From Blochmannia endosymbiont of Camponotus sp. (lineage in GTDB: Bacteria > Pseudomonadota > Gammaproteobacteria > Enterobacterales > Enterobacteriaceae): DNA of 64,000 bases. The stretch covers positions 372,001 to 436,000 of the forward strand of contig NZ_CP097757.1 in the NCBI RefSeq assembly GCF_023586085.1, read 5' to 3'. The position numbers and the translations under genes were made by a program. The notes beneath the pieces were generated by a model. The model saw only the letters and a program-made list of their open reading frames with translations. It searched no databases and was not told the DNA's origin. Shown in pieces: positions 24,820-34,578 of this stretch (the stretch's first letter is position 1; each line of letters opens with the position of its first letter).

Positions 24820-25573
24820 ATTATTAAATATTATTAACCATTATTGGACTTTTACAAAACTTAATTCATTCAGTATAAATGAACAAAAATTAATATTAAG
24901 TAAAATAAATAAACATCTAGAATCTTTAACGACGGAAGACAGGTGTAAATGGGCTGTAGAATATTTACCTAACCAAGCAATATTATCCTCAAGTTTTGGT
25001 ATTCAATCATCAGTCAGTTTACATTTAATTACTTATTATTATCCTAATATCCCGATTATTTTGATTGATACCGGTTATCTATTTCCAGAAACATATCGAT
25101 TTGTTGATCAACTAACAAAAAAAATGAAATTAAATTTACATGTATTTTCTCCAAAGCAATCTGCAGCATGGCAAGAAGCACGATATGGTAAATTATGGGA
25201 ACAAGGTATAAATGGTATTAAACAATACAATAATATTAATAAAATCGAACCAATGCATCGTGCCCTAAAAACACTTAAAGTAAAAACATGGTTTGCAGGT
25301 TTACGACGTGATCAATCAAGCAGTCGTAAAGAGTTACCAATAGTCACTATTCAGAATGGAATTTTTAAATTTTTACCTATCATTGACTGGGATACTTCTC
25401 AAATTTATAGATATATGAAAAAACATTCTTTGGAATATCATCCATTATGGAAACAAGGATATGTATCAATAGGAGATGTGCACACTAGTATAAAATGGAA
25501 GCCTGGCATGAAAGAAGAAGAGACAAGGTTCTTTGGATTGCAGCGTGAATGTGGTTTACATATTATTGATTGA
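24812..25573 (+). CDS. cysH: PAPS reductase (thioredoxin-dependent) CysH
   Basis: CysH reduces 3'-phosphoadenylyl sulfate to sulfite and PAP with thioredoxin as donor. The 253 residues match E. coli (244). The PP-loop-type [10 protein letters not shown] and [13 protein letters not shown] motifs bind PAPS, and the catalytic cysteine sits in the C-terminal RECGLH (C247). The APS-reductase type has extra CC pairs for an Fe4S4 cluster; none are seen here, so the substrate should be PAPS, consistent with the presence of cysC. It starts inside the end of cysI (8-bp overlap). Confidence 0.96.
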   Translation: MNKLLNIINHYWTFTKLNSFSINEQKLILSKINKHLESLTTEDRCKWAVEYLPNQAILSSSFGIQSSVSLHLITYYYPNIPIILIDTGYLFPETYRFVDQLTKKMKLNLHVFSPKQSAAWQEARYGKLWEQGINGIKQYNNINKIEPMHRALKTLKVKTWFAGLRRDQSSSRKELPIVTIQNGIFKFLPIIDWDTSQIYRYMKKHSLEYHPLWKQGYVSIGDVHTSIKWKPGMKEEETRFFGLQRECGLHIID

Positions 25574-25901
25574 AATTTATTTTCACATAAATTATTTATA
25601 TGATACGCTTTGGTTTTCACCGTATGGTAAGTATTTAAATAATAAAGTATATTGTCGCTAATAATAGTTATTTATAAAAGAATGAATGGCTATATTTTAG
25701 TGCTTATAAAGATGTGTTAGTTATGTATTATTTATAAATATTAAGGGTTAACTTCAAAATAGAATATACTGTATATGAAAAATATTATACATATATAAAA
25801 TATTTCCATATTTATAATTTATATTAGTCTTTAATATAAGAAAATACGTAATATTAAAAATTTATTAATAATTTGTTATCTCTGAGTATAAATATAATTC
25901 T
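25574..25901. other. Spacer cysH/cysG
   Basis: This 328-bp AT-rich spacer separates the cysJIH group from cysG and the cysDNC group. It has no coding frame and no obvious terminator or promoter. Confidence 0.5.
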
Positions 25902-27326
25902 GTGGAGTATTTACCATTATTTATCAATCTCAAAAATAGGCCAGTTTTGGTTATTGGAGGGGGAATTGTCGCTGTACGAAAAATACAACTCTTACAAAGA
26001 GTTGGCGCTATTATTACAATAATAGCGCCAACTCTTTGTCCGGAATTAAAAAAAATTTTATTCACTCACAATATCCATTGGATTAGCAAAAATTTTAATC
26101 CTACCATGTTAAACAAAGTAATTTTAGTAATTGTGGCAACCAATGACGCTAAATTAAATGCTTTAATATACCAAAATGCTGAAGAACGACGTATATTAAT
26201 AAATACTGTAGACGATAAAAATAAATGTTCATGTATTTTTCCTGCTATTATCGATCGGAATCCTATTTTAATAGGAATTTCTTCCTGTGGAACAGCACCT
26301 ATATTAGTACGTATTTTACGTGAAAAACTTGAATCGTTATTACCAAAGTCTCTTGGTTTCATAGCAAAATTAGCTGGAGCATGGCGTAATCAAGTAAAAC
26401 AACATATTGTCGATACAGTATGTAGGCGTCGGTTCTGGGAAAAAATATTTTATAATGGTCACATTGCTAACTTAATTGAACAAAATCACTTCGAAGAAGC
26501 CAATAAAGCTTTTAAATTTGCTCTTACAAATACTGGAAATAACAATAAAGAAGGTAGTGTAACATTGGTAGGTGCAGGGCCTGGAGACGTAGGATTGTTA
26601 ACTATTAAAGGGTTGCAAGTAATGCAGCAGGCAGATGTAGTACTATATGATCACTTGGTAAGTTCAGATGTATTAGATTTGGTGCGTCGAGATGCTGATA
26701 AAATTTATGTTGGGAAACGTGCTGGAGATCATTCAATTTCTCAAAAAAAACTTAATCAAGTTATGGTGAAATTGGCACAAAAAGGCAATAAAGTTGTTAG
26801 ACTTAAAGGAGGGGATCCACTTATTTTTGGTCGGGGAGGAGAAGAATTACAAATAGTATCAGAAGCAGGTATTCCTTTTCAAGTAGTCCCTGGCATCACA
26901 GCAGGTATTGGTGCTCCAGCTTATGCTGGTATTCCATTAACTCATAGAAAATATGCTCACAGTGTTATCTTTATTACAGGTCATAATATAAATGACAATA
27001 ATCAATTTAACTGGAATATTTTATCAAATAACAAACAGACATTAGTTATTTATATGGGTAAAATTAATGCGATAAATATTAGTAATAATTTAATCACTCA
27101 TGGGCGAAATACACATACTCCAGTAGCCGTAATTAGTCGAGGGACATATAGAGATCAAAAAATTTTAATTGGCACCTTAATTGAATTAGAAAAATTAGCA
27201 AAAATGGCTGACCATCCTGCTTTATTGGTTATTGGCAATGTTGTATCATTACATAGTAAAATAAATTGGTTTGGAAGAAAAACGCTGCATGTCTATCCGT
27301 TTAATTCAATTATTAATTTGATGTAA
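25902..27326 (+). CDS. cysG: Sirohaem synthase CysG (methyltransferase/dehydrogenase/ferrochelatase)
   Basis: CysG converts uroporphyrinogen III to sirohaem, the cofactor of CysI. The 474-residue protein has the full two-module structure of E. coli CysG (457): an N-terminal NAD-dependent dehydrogenase/ferrochelatase (GGGIVAVRK at about 19-27, SSCGTAPILVRILREKLE) and a C-terminal SAM uroporphyrinogen methyltransferase (LVGAGPGDVGLLT, VRLKGGDPLIFGRGGEE, VVPGITAG). The start is a GTG at 25902, giving MEYLPLFINL, which aligns with E. coli. Its place between cysH and cysD puts the cofactor gene within the sulfur cluster. A 46-bp near-perfect palindrome lies in codons 31-46. Confidence 0.96.
   Translation: MEYLPLFINLKNRPVLVIGGGIVAVRKIQLLQRVGAIITIIAPTLCPELKKILFTHNIHWISKNFNPTMLNKVILVIVATNDAKLNALIYQNAEERRILINTVDDKNKCSCIFPAIIDRNPILIGISSCGTAPILVRILREKLESLLPKSLGFIAKLAGAWRNQVKQHIVDTVCRRRFWEKIFYNGHIANLIEQNHFEEANKAFKFALTNTGNNNKEGSVTLVGAGPGDVGLLTIKGLQVMQQADVVLYDHLVSSDVLDLVRRDADKIYVGKRAGDHSISQKKLNQVMVKLAQKGNKVVRLKGGDPLIFGRGGEELQIVSEAGIPFQVVPGITAGIGAPAYAGIPLTHRKYAHSVIFITGHNINDNNQFNWNILSNNKQTLVIYMGKINAINISNNLITHGRNTHTPVAVISRGTYRDQKILIGTLIELEKLAKMADHPALLVIGNVVSLHSKINWFGRKTLHVYPFNSIINLM
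25994..26039. repeat. 22-bp perfect inverted repeat inside cysG
   Basis: Perfect 22-bp arms at 25994-26015 and 26018-26039 are separated by two bases (ac). The arms contain ggcgct, GC-rich for this genome, so chance is very unlikely. It encodes the beta-strand after the NAD-binding helix (QRVGAIITIIAPTLC) without breaking the frame. In mRNA it would form a very stable hairpin about 100 nt from the start codon. Confidence 0.95.
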
Positions 27327-27341
27327 ATTAAAAGGATAATT

Positions 27342-28256
27342 ATGATACAAAACAGAAAATATATTACTTATTTGAATAAATTAGAGTCAGAAAGTATCTA
27401 TATTATTCGCGAAGTAGTAGCCGAATTCCATAAACCAGTCATGTTGTATTCCATCGGTAAAGATTCTTCAGTAATGTTACATTTAGCAAGAAAAGCATTT
27501 TACCCTAGTAAATTACCTTTTCCTTTATTGCACATAGATACTGGTTGGAAATTTCATGAAATGTATATATTTCGTGATAATACTGTTAAATCTTATGGAT
27601 TTGAACTGTTAGTTCATAAAAATTTAAAAGGTATATCTATGGGGATGAATCCATTTATTCATGGCAGTGCTAAATATACAGATATTATGAAAACAGAAGG
27701 ACTTAAACAAGCATTAAATAAATATGGGTTTGACGCAGCTTTTGGTGGTGCTCGTCGTGATGAAGAAAAGATTAGAGCTAAAGAACGAATTTATTCGTTT
27801 AGAGATAAATTTCATTGCTGGAATCCTAGGAATCAACGTCCAGAACTATGGTATAACTATAATGGGAAAATTAATAAAGGAGAAAGTATTCGGGCATTTC
27901 CATTGTCTAATTGGACAGAATTAGATATCTGGCAATATATTTTTTTGGAAAAGATCGAAATAGTACCATTGTACTTAGCTAAAAATCGCCCTGTAATATG
28001 CAGAGATGGGAATTTAATTATGGTAAATGACGAACGTATTAACCTGAAGCCTGGGGAAATTATAGAAGAACGCATGATACGATTTCGTACATTAGGGTGT
28101 TGGCCATTAACTGGAGCAATAGAATCTAACGCAGAAACGTTACCTAAGATAATCGAAGAAATGTTAATATCTAAAAACAGTGAGCGACAAGGACGTATCA
28201 TTGATTTTGATCAATCTGGATCTATGGAAATTAAAAAACGTCAAGGTTATTTCTAA
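27342..28256 (+). CDS. cysD: Sulfate adenylyltransferase subunit 2 CysD
   Basis: CysD is the ATP-pyrophosphatase subunit that forms adenylyl sulfate (APS) from ATP and sulfate, driven by GTP hydrolysis in CysN. The 304 residues match E. coli (302). The PP-loop [25 protein letters not shown] and GGARRDEEK motifs are intact, as is the C-terminal [13 protein letters not shown]. It starts 15 bp after cysG with a purine-rich aaaggat before the ATG and is followed by cysN 9 bp later, so cysG-D-N-C look like one transcription unit. Confidence 0.97.
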   Translation: MIQNRKYITYLNKLESESIYIIREVVAEFHKPVMLYSIGKDSSVMLHLARKAFYPSKLPFPLLHIDTGWKFHEMYIFRDNTVKSYGFELLVHKNLKGISMGMNPFIHGSAKYTDIMKTEGLKQALNKYGFDAAFGGARRDEEKIRAKERIYSFRDKFHCWNPRNQRPELWYNYNGKINKGESIRAFPLSNWTELDIWQYIFLEKIEIVPLYLAKNRPVICRDGNLIMVNDERINLKPGEIIEERMIRFRTLGCWPLTGAIESNAETLPKIIEEMLISKNSERQGRIIDFDQSGSMEIKKRQGYF

Positions 28257-28265
28257 GGAACCATT

Positions 28266-29690
28266 ATGATTAACACCATAGAACAAGAAATTGCTAATTA
28301 TGGAGGAATTGAAAATTATTTACATGCGCAACAATATAAAATATTGTTGCGCTTTCTCACATGCGGTAACGTAGACGATGGGAAAAGTACTTTGATAGGA
28401 CGATTACTATATGATTCATATCAAATTTATGACGATCAATTGTCTGTTCTACATATGGATAGCAAAAGGATTGGTACTCAAAAAAATAAATTAGATTTAG
28501 CGTTGTTGGTAGATGGATTACAATCAGAACGTGCGCAAGGTATTACCATAGATGTTGCTTACCGTTATTTCTTTACTAAAAAACGTAAATTTATAATCGC
28601 TGATACTCCAGGGCATGCGGAATATACAAAAAATATGGTTACTGGCGCCTCTACTAGTGAATTGGCTATTTTATTAGTTGATGCACGTAAAGGAATACAA
28701 GGACAAACTAAAAGGCATTGGTTTATAAGCGTACTTTTAGGTATCCGACATATAATAGTTGCAATTAATAAAATGGATTTAATAGATTATAATCAAGAAA
28801 CATTTCAAAAAATTAGTAAAGAATATTTAGAATTTTCTAAACAATTATCTACTGATATAACTACTAAATTTATTCCAATATCTGCTTTAGATGGAGATAA
28901 TATTACAACATTATCAAAAAACATGAAGTGGTATAAAGGCTCTACTTTATTGGAGATATTAGAAGAAATTGATATTAACAGTTCTTCTCGCTTCGAAAAA
29001 CAAGAATTACGTTTCCCAATACAATATATAAATCGTCATTTAGATTTTAGAGGTTACTCTGGTACTATTGCTTCTGGCAGTATGCATACTGGGCAACATA
29101 TTAATATTTTTCCATCAAATACTACTTCTAGTATTAAACGCATTATTACTTTTAACAAGGATCAAAAATATGCTCAAACTGGAGAAGCGGTTACTCTAAC
29201 TTTAGAAGATGACCTTGACATTAGCAGAGGAGATATGATAATTGATGCTCATACTACTATTACCCCTGTATGGTCTGCATTAGTAGATGTAGTATGGATG
29301 AAAAAGGAAGAATTGCAAAAAAACCAATATTTTAATATTAAGATTGCTACTAAAATTATAAAAGCACAAATAAGAGATATAGAATATCAAGTAGATGTAC
29401 ATACTTTACAATTCCAAAAAACGGAGTCAATACCACTCAATGGTATCGGGTTAGTGAAGTTATTATTTGATGAACCATTATTATTAGATCAATATTCTTA
29501 TTATCCAACAACTGGGAGTATGATATTTATTGATTTATTGACTAACGAAACCGTAGGGGCCGGAATGGTCCGGGTCCCCATAAAATATCACAAATATAAA
29601 GATAAAAATAATTATAGCGAGTTTGAATTAGCATTACATGCATTAATTCGTCTTCATTTTCCTCATTGGAATATTAGAGATTTACCATGA
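28266..29690 (+). CDS. cysN: Sulfate adenylyltransferase subunit 1 (GTPase) CysN
   Basis: CysN is an EF-Tu-like GTPase that powers APS formation by CysD. The 474 residues match E. coli (475). GTPase motifs are clear: G1 [10 protein letters not shown]3 [13 protein letters not shown]4 NKMD, with beta-barrel domains following. A taagga Shine-Dalgarno just after the cysD stop supports the ATG at 28266. It ends 13 bp before cysC. Confidence 0.97.
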   Translation: MINTIEQEIANYGGIENYLHAQQYKILLRFLTCGNVDDGKSTLIGRLLYDSYQIYDDQLSVLHMDSKRIGTQKNKLDLALLVDGLQSERAQGITIDVAYRYFFTKKRKFIIADTPGHAEYTKNMVTGASTSELAILLVDARKGIQGQTKRHWFISVLLGIRHIIVAINKMDLIDYNQETFQKISKEYLEFSKQLSTDITTKFIPISALDGDNITTLSKNMKWYKGSTLLEILEEIDINSSSRFEKQELRFPIQYINRHLDFRGYSGTIASGSMHTGQHINIFPSNTTSSIKRIITFNKDQKYAQTGEAVTLTLEDDLDISRGDMIIDAHTTITPVWSALVDVVWMKKEELQKNQYFNIKIATKIIKAQIRDIEYQVDVHTLQFQKTESIPLNGIGLVKLLFDEPLLLDQYSYYPTTGSMIFIDLLTNETVGAGMVRVPIKYHKYKDKNNYSEFELALHALIRLHFPHWNIRDLP

Positions 29691-29703
29691 TCATACTTAT
29701 ATT

Positions 29704-30342
29704 ATGACTAATAAAAATATCAATTATTTTTCTGATAAAAATATTTTTTGGAACACATTTTATATAAAACGACAAGATCGTGAATTTCTACATAAACATC
29801 GTGCTATATTATTATGGTTTACAGGATTGTCAGGATCTGGTAAATCAATTTTAGCGAATGTTTTAGAAAAAAAATTATATGATAAAAATATCAGTACATA
29901 CATATTAGATGGAGATAATACGCGACATGGATTATGTCGCGATTTAGGATTTAGTGATTATGATCGACATGAAAATATACGTCGAGTAGGAGAAACAGCG
30001 CGATTAATGGTTGATGCTGGAATAGTAGTATTAGCTACTTTTATTTCTCCTTATCATTATGATCGTCAAATAATACGTAATATGTTTCCTGTCAATCATT
30101 TTGTTGAGATATTTGTTGACACTCCTTTACATGTTTGCGAAGAACGTGATCCAAAAGGTCTATATAAAAAAGCTAGATCTGGAGAAATAGAAAATTTTAC
30201 TGGCATAAGTGCTCCATATGAAAGACCAAAAAAACCACATATATATTTAAACGGGCAAAAATCTATAGTAGAATTAATGAATCAAATATTACAATCATCA
30301 TTCCTCGAATCTTTATTTAAAACAGATCACCATTTTAAATGA
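29704..30342 (+). CDS. cysC: Adenylyl-sulfate kinase CysC
   Basis: CysC phosphorylates APS to PAPS, the substrate of CysH. The 212 residues match E. coli (201). Visible are the P-loop GLSGSGKS, the DGDNTRHGLCRDLGFS substrate segment, the FISPYHYDRQ loop with the serine that can be transiently phosphorylated in the family, and the C-terminal FTGISAPYERP. It closes the sulfate-activation genes; all enzymes from internal sulfate to sulfide are now accounted for in this window. A sulfate importer is not. Confidence 0.97.
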   Translation: MTNKNINYFSDKNIFWNTFYIKRQDREFLHKHRAILLWFTGLSGSGKSILANVLEKKLYDKNISTYILDGDNTRHGLCRDLGFSDYDRHENIRRVGETARLMVDAGIVVLATFISPYHYDRQIIRNMFPVNHFVEIFVDTPLHVCEERDPKGLYKKARSGEIENFTGISAPYERPKKPHIYLNGQKSIVELMNQILQSSFLESLFKTDHHFK

Positions 30343-30707
30343 TACAGAACACAAATTCATATTACTTAATAATTTTATAACAATTAAATTTCTATAATAA
30401 AGAAAGTAAGTATATCAAAAAATATTATTTATTTTAATAGGAATTGTTTTCTTAATTAAATAAAAATTAATTTTTCCAGAAAATATTTATAATAATAAAT
30501 GCAAATAATTCTCAATAATTTTTGAATTAGTTCGTTTTAATGTGTATCATGTGCGATACATATGATTATATATTATACATTTAACAGAAATTATAATTAC
30601 CTACTGCAGAAATTTTCATTTATTATCAAAAATAAATAAGTTGAGTATACGATTATTACAATCGATTCTGATTAGAAAAGTATAGTAAATTGGTAAGTGT
30701 CATAAAC
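30343..30707. other. Spacer cysC/ftsB
   Basis: This 365-bp AT-rich spacer has no coding frame. It probably holds the end of the cys transcript and the ftsB promoter, but no convincing site is visible. Confidence 0.5.
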
Positions 30708-30983
30708 ATGAACAAATTAAGTTGTATATTATTGACCTTGCTTGCTTGGCTACAATATTCGCTGTGGTTAGGTAAAAATGGAATCTATGATTTCATCAAT
30801 ATTTATAACACCACTAAGCTATATGAAAACATTAATGATATTACCCAAATGAGATTTCGTAATAATCAACTATTATATGAAATTTATGATTTGCTTCATG
30901 GATACGAAGCTGTTGAAGAGCGATCAAGATACAATCTTGGCATGATCAAGATTGATGAGACTTTTTATCAAATAAAGTTATAA
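30708..30983 (+). CDS. ftsB: Cell division protein FtsB
   Basis: FtsB is a small bitopic protein that links FtsL and FtsQ in the divisome. The 91-residue product has an N-terminal membrane segment (LSCILLTLLAWLQYSLWLGKNG) followed by a periplasmic coiled-coil stretch, and the conserved EERSRYNLGMIKIDETFYQ region. I choose the ATG at 30708 because the protein then begins MNKLSCILL, matching E. coli; an upstream TTG at 30690 would add six residues. As in E. coli it precedes ispD and ispF. It lacks the poorly conserved C-terminal tail (E. coli 103). Confidence 0.94.
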   Translation: MNKLSCILLTLLAWLQYSLWLGKNGIYDFINIYNTTKLYENINDITQMRFRNNQLLYEIYDLLHGYEAVEERSRYNLGMIKIDETFYQIKL

Positions 30984-31039
30984 CTACAATAATATTAATT
31001 TCAATAAACATTGATAATAGTTTAACGAAATTGGTGCAT

Positions 31040-31765
31040 ATGATTCGCTTTATTAAACACGTTAGAAAGAAATTTCCAGATATTACAGCTATTCTTCCAG
31101 CAGCAGGCACTGGGGAACGTATGAACAGTATACTGCCAAAACAATATTGTACAATAGGCGATAAAACTTTACTTGAGCATTCAATTAGTACTTTGTTATG
31201 TCAATCGTGCATTCGTCGTTGCATAGTGGTGGTTAACGCTCGAGATCGTTGGTTTAAAAAATTATCTATTGCTTGTGATCCTAGGATCAGTGTAGTTGTT
31301 GGAGGAAAAACACGAGCTGATTCAGTGATGGCTGGCCTGAAACATGTAAAAAAATCAGTTTGGGTGATGGTACATGATGCAGTACGACCTTGCTTACATC
31401 CTGAAGATCTACTACGACTATTTGAAGTTACAAAATTTTCTCAAGTAGGTGGAATTTTAGCAATACCAATCTGTAATACTATTAAACAAACTTATTATGG
31501 AACCAATTTTGTCAGATATACTTTAGATCGTAATAATCTATGGCATGCTTTAACTCCACAGTTATTTAATTGTAATCTTTTAAAAAGTTGTCTTAAAAAG
31601 GCTTTAAAAAATAGAATTACTATTACTGATGAAGCATCAGCTATAGAATATTGTGGATATACATCTATTTTAATACAAGGTCGTTCGGATAATATCAAAG
31701 TTACTCATCAAGATGATTTAAAATTAGCTAGTTTTTATTTATCTGAATTAAATAAGAAAACTTAA
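31040..31765 (+). CDS. ispD: 2-C-methyl-D-erythritol 4-phosphate cytidylyltransferase IspD
   Basis: IspD couples CTP with methylerythritol phosphate in the non-mevalonate isoprenoid pathway. From the ATG at 31040 the product is 241 residues (E. coli 236). Conserved are the nucleotide-binding AAGTGERMNSILPKQY, VHDAVRPC, the DRNNLWHALTPQ segment and the C-terminal SDNIKVTHQDDL. An upstream TTG (31031) would add three residues and is less likely. It is 15 bp from ispF, consistent with co-transcription with ftsB-ispD-ispF. Confidence 0.96.
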   Translation: MIRFIKHVRKKFPDITAILPAAGTGERMNSILPKQYCTIGDKTLLEHSISTLLCQSCIRRCIVVVNARDRWFKKLSIACDPRISVVVGGKTRADSVMAGLKHVKKSVWVMVHDAVRPCLHPEDLLRLFEVTKFSQVGGILAIPICNTIKQTYYGTNFVRYTLDRNNLWHALTPQLFNCNLLKSCLKKALKNRITITDEASAIEYCGYTSILIQGRSDNIKVTHQDDLKLASFYLSELNKKT

Positions 31766-31780
31766 CAGGATTCATAAAAT

Positions 31781-32254
31781 ATGTTACGTATTGGTTATGG
31801 GTTCGATGTACATCAATTTGGAGGGTGTCGTCCACTCATTATTGGGGGGGTAACCATTCCTTACACACAAAAGATAGCAGCGCATTCTGATGGTGATGTG
31901 TTAATACATGCGCTGATTGATTCTTTATTAGGAGCTGCTTGTTGTGGAGATATTGGATCGATGTTTCCAGATACTGATTCTGAATATAATAATATAGATA
32001 GCCGAAAATTATTACGAATCTCTTGGAATAAAATTGTTACACAAGGGTATTTATTAGAAAATGTAGATATCACTGTAATCTTGCAAATTCCAAGGATAAA
32101 TATGTATATTTATCAGATGCGTTATCATATTTCCAAGGATTTAAATTGTTCAGTAACTAACATCAACATAAAAGCTACTACTACTGATACACTGGGTTAC
32201 ATTGGTCGCTCTGAAGGAATTTCATGTGTAGCAGTAACGTTATTAACACGTTAA
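31781..32254 (+). CDS. ispF: 2-C-methyl-D-erythritol 2,4-cyclodiphosphate synthase IspF
   Basis: IspF cyclises CDP-methylerythritol 2-phosphate to MEcPP with loss of CMP. The 157 residues match E. coli (159). The metal site is intact ([11 protein letters not shown] and the AHSDGDV His), and the C-terminal [16 protein letters not shown] is conserved. In E. coli truD, surE and pcm come next before nlpD; none is present here. Confidence 0.96.
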   Translation: MLRIGYGFDVHQFGGCRPLIIGGVTIPYTQKIAAHSDGDVLIHALIDSLLGAACCGDIGSMFPDTDSEYNNIDSRKLLRISWNKIVTQGYLLENVDITVILQIPRINMYIYQMRYHISKDLNCSVTNINIKATTTDTLGYIGRSEGISCVAVTLLTR

Positions 32255-32649
32255 TATTTATTATCATAATAAATATATCTTTACATATAGTCAAAACATG
32301 TATTTAACGTAAATATATGTTTCATATAAATAAATATATTATCTAATAATATAGTTACTATTAATTCAAATCAAACTAATAATATAAGTATATAAAGTAT
32401 AAAACGATAGTGTCTGTTAATTCATCAATTTATTAAAGAATTGATAACCTTATATTTGATATGTAATAAATACACAAATTTATGCTAAATCTATGAGGTA
32501 TTTTTGATATTAAAAATATGCATTATTTGCAATTTAATATTGGTATCAAATATATATATATTCTGTTTATAATCTATAATTTATTTATTTAAATAAATAA
32601 ATTATCAACAAAAAATAAGCAGAAATCAAAGGAGTTCAGTATAGTTACT
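32255..32649. other. Spacer ispF/nlpD with a 30-bp palindrome
   Basis: This 395-bp AT-rich spacer stands where truD, surE and pcm lie in E. coli. No remnant is readable. A perfect 30-bp palindrome (15-bp arms, 32576-32590 and 32591-32605) made of A/T repeats lies 45 bp before nlpD. An aaagga sequence near 32628-32633 is the likely Shine-Dalgarno of nlpD, though rather far from its ATG. Confidence 0.6.
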
Positions 32650-33600
32650 ATGCTAGACAACAATATATCAATAATTTATATTATAATAATTTTTATATTT
32701 CTGGGAGGATGTTCGAATAATAATAATGTTCACAGCAGATATCACAGTGAATGTACATCAGATACCATAAGTTTTAATGCTAACATTTCTTCACCCCAAG
32801 ATAAAGAGAAAAACTCGTGGCATCTGCAGAAAATATCTACTAATAAGGCCCATAAATATAATAATTTAAACTATAGTTCTTATCATAAGTCTACATACAC
32901 GGTACAATCCGGCGACACTTTATTTTATATCGCTTGGATTACAGGAAGCAACTGCTCAAATTTATCAAAAATAAATAATATCAAAGATATAAATCAACTA
33001 AAAATAGGTCAAATAATAAGAGTACCCCATAATGCAGCGATGCCATATTTTAAAAAATATTCAAAAAATTTTTTTGTAAATTTTAATCACGATGACAATA
33101 CTTTAAGAAAAATATTATTTTTTATTAAAAACCAATTATTTTTTGTACGAACAAAAAAAAATAATTCTTTTAACATCGAGGATATATCACATAATGTGAC
33201 CTCTTGCATAAAAAAATCAGAATTAATAGTAAATAAGAACTGGTATTGGCCGACAAATGGAATCATAATTAACGCTTTTTCTAATGCTGAAAGGGGCAAT
33301 AAAGGAATTGATATATCTGGAATTTTAGGCCAACCTATATTAGCTACTGCTAGTGGAAAGGTAGTATACGCTAGTGATACATTGAAAGGATATGGTAATT
33401 TAATTATTATTAAACATGATAATAATTATCTCAGCGCTTATGCACATAATGACACAATATTAGTAACAGAACAACAAAAAGTTAAAATGGGAGATAAGAT
33501 AGCTACTATGGGTTATAGTGGTACTAACGAAGTAAAATTGCATTTTGAAATTAGATATAAAGGAAAATCAGTAGATCCTTTGTATTATCTGAAGCAATAG
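32650..33600 (+). CDS. nlpD: Lipoprotein NlpD, murein hydrolase activator
   Basis: NlpD is an outer-membrane lipoprotein that activates amidase AmiC during cell separation in E. coli. The 316 residues start with a lipoprotein signal peptide and lipobox FLGGC (C21). A LysM peptidoglycan-binding domain follows (about 83-127, TYTVQSGDTL...IGQIIRVP), then a linker and a C-terminal M23/LytM domain (about 215-310). As in E. coli NlpD, the LytM domain lacks the zinc-binding set (GNKGIDISG where active peptidases have HxGxD), so it should be a non-catalytic activator. rpoS, whose main promoter lies inside nlpD in E. coli, is missing downstream. It is shorter than E. coli NlpD (379). Confidence 0.93.
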   Translation: MLDNNISIIYIIIIFIFLGGCSNNNNVHSRYHSECTSDTISFNANISSPQDKEKNSWHLQKISTNKAHKYNNLNYSSYHKSTYTVQSGDTLFYIAWITGSNCSNLSKINNIKDINQLKIGQIIRVPHNAAMPYFKKYSKNFFVNFNHDDNTLRKILFFIKNQLFFVRTKKNNSFNIEDISHNVTSCIKKSELIVNKNWYWPTNGIIINAFSNAERGNKGIDISGILGQPILATASGKVVYASDTLKGYGNLIIIKHDNNYLSAYAHNDTILVTEQQKVKMGDKIATMGYSGTNEVKLHFEIRYKGKSVDPLYYLKQ

Positions 33601-34578
33601 ACAATTTAATCCTAACTAGACATAGATGTCTTAACGACTAACATATAAGAACGTACATTTATGAAAATAATAATTATTTCATTTTTTAAATTAATTTAAT
33701 TATATTTTAATGTTTTAATTTCAATAATTGATTGAAATTCTTAATTTTAAGAATATATATATTTAATATTAGAATTAAACTTTAAATAATATCAGCTAAA
33801 TATAACATATTTCATATATTCAATATAAAATATTCATCGTATATTCTGATCAGAATATTAAGTTTCTTATAATTTGGTAATAACAAATGCATGATAATTC
33901 GTTGAAATTATTGGTTACAATGGCTTTTACTATAAAAACAATAAACAAAGCATAGTTATATAGACTAGTTTCAATTAATAATAATTAGTTTTAATATATT
34001 TGTATGTATTATATAATACAAATAATGCACATACATATTTCAATGCACGGTACAATGTTGTTGTAAAAAATTAATATAAACCGTGCTAGGTTATAGAAAT
34101 AATAGAAGATACAATATATTTAATTACTAATGTTGAACATCACAGATTGTGTCTAATAAATATACGATTCTAAATTTACTAAATTCTTTATGTTTATTAA
34201 TAATATATATTAAATAGTGTATTTATATAATAGATATAAATAAAAGATACTATCAACAAGCGCATTTTACATATATTTTTATAAATTACTTTTAAAAAAT
34301 TTTATGAACTACTTAAATAGTTGATTCATTTAAAATTAAATATATAATATATCAACATTTTATATTTTTTATTTTTAAGATATATCTATAAATAATATAT
34401 TATTGTTCGTTGATAGTATTTAATAAATTTTTATAAAAATAATATTGAATCTTTATTTATATGTATTCAAAATAAATAATATTCTGCAATTTTGATTTCT
34501 ATCTTTTTTAAAATTGTTTATAATATTCGATTATATCAATTAAATATATAGAAATTTTTATTTCGTGATGGAATCTGT
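33601..34578. other. 978-bp spacer nlpD/alaS
   Basis: In E. coli, nlpD is followed by rpoS and mutS and, further on, by recA and recX before alaS. Here only AT-rich non-coding DNA remains. One feature has higher GC: 7-bp arms gcacggt (34045-34051) and accgtgc (34080-34086), perhaps a surviving hairpin of a lost gene. No coding remnant is readable. Confidence 0.6.

Noticed and set aside
25865..26065. Antisense frame over cysG whose peptide resembles the sense protein
   Set aside because: The resemblance comes from the palindrome at 25994-26039, not from a gene.
34045..34086. GC-containing inverted repeat as a small RNA gene
   Set aside because: Only 7-bp arms with a long loop and no promoter or T-run; too little to call an RNA.
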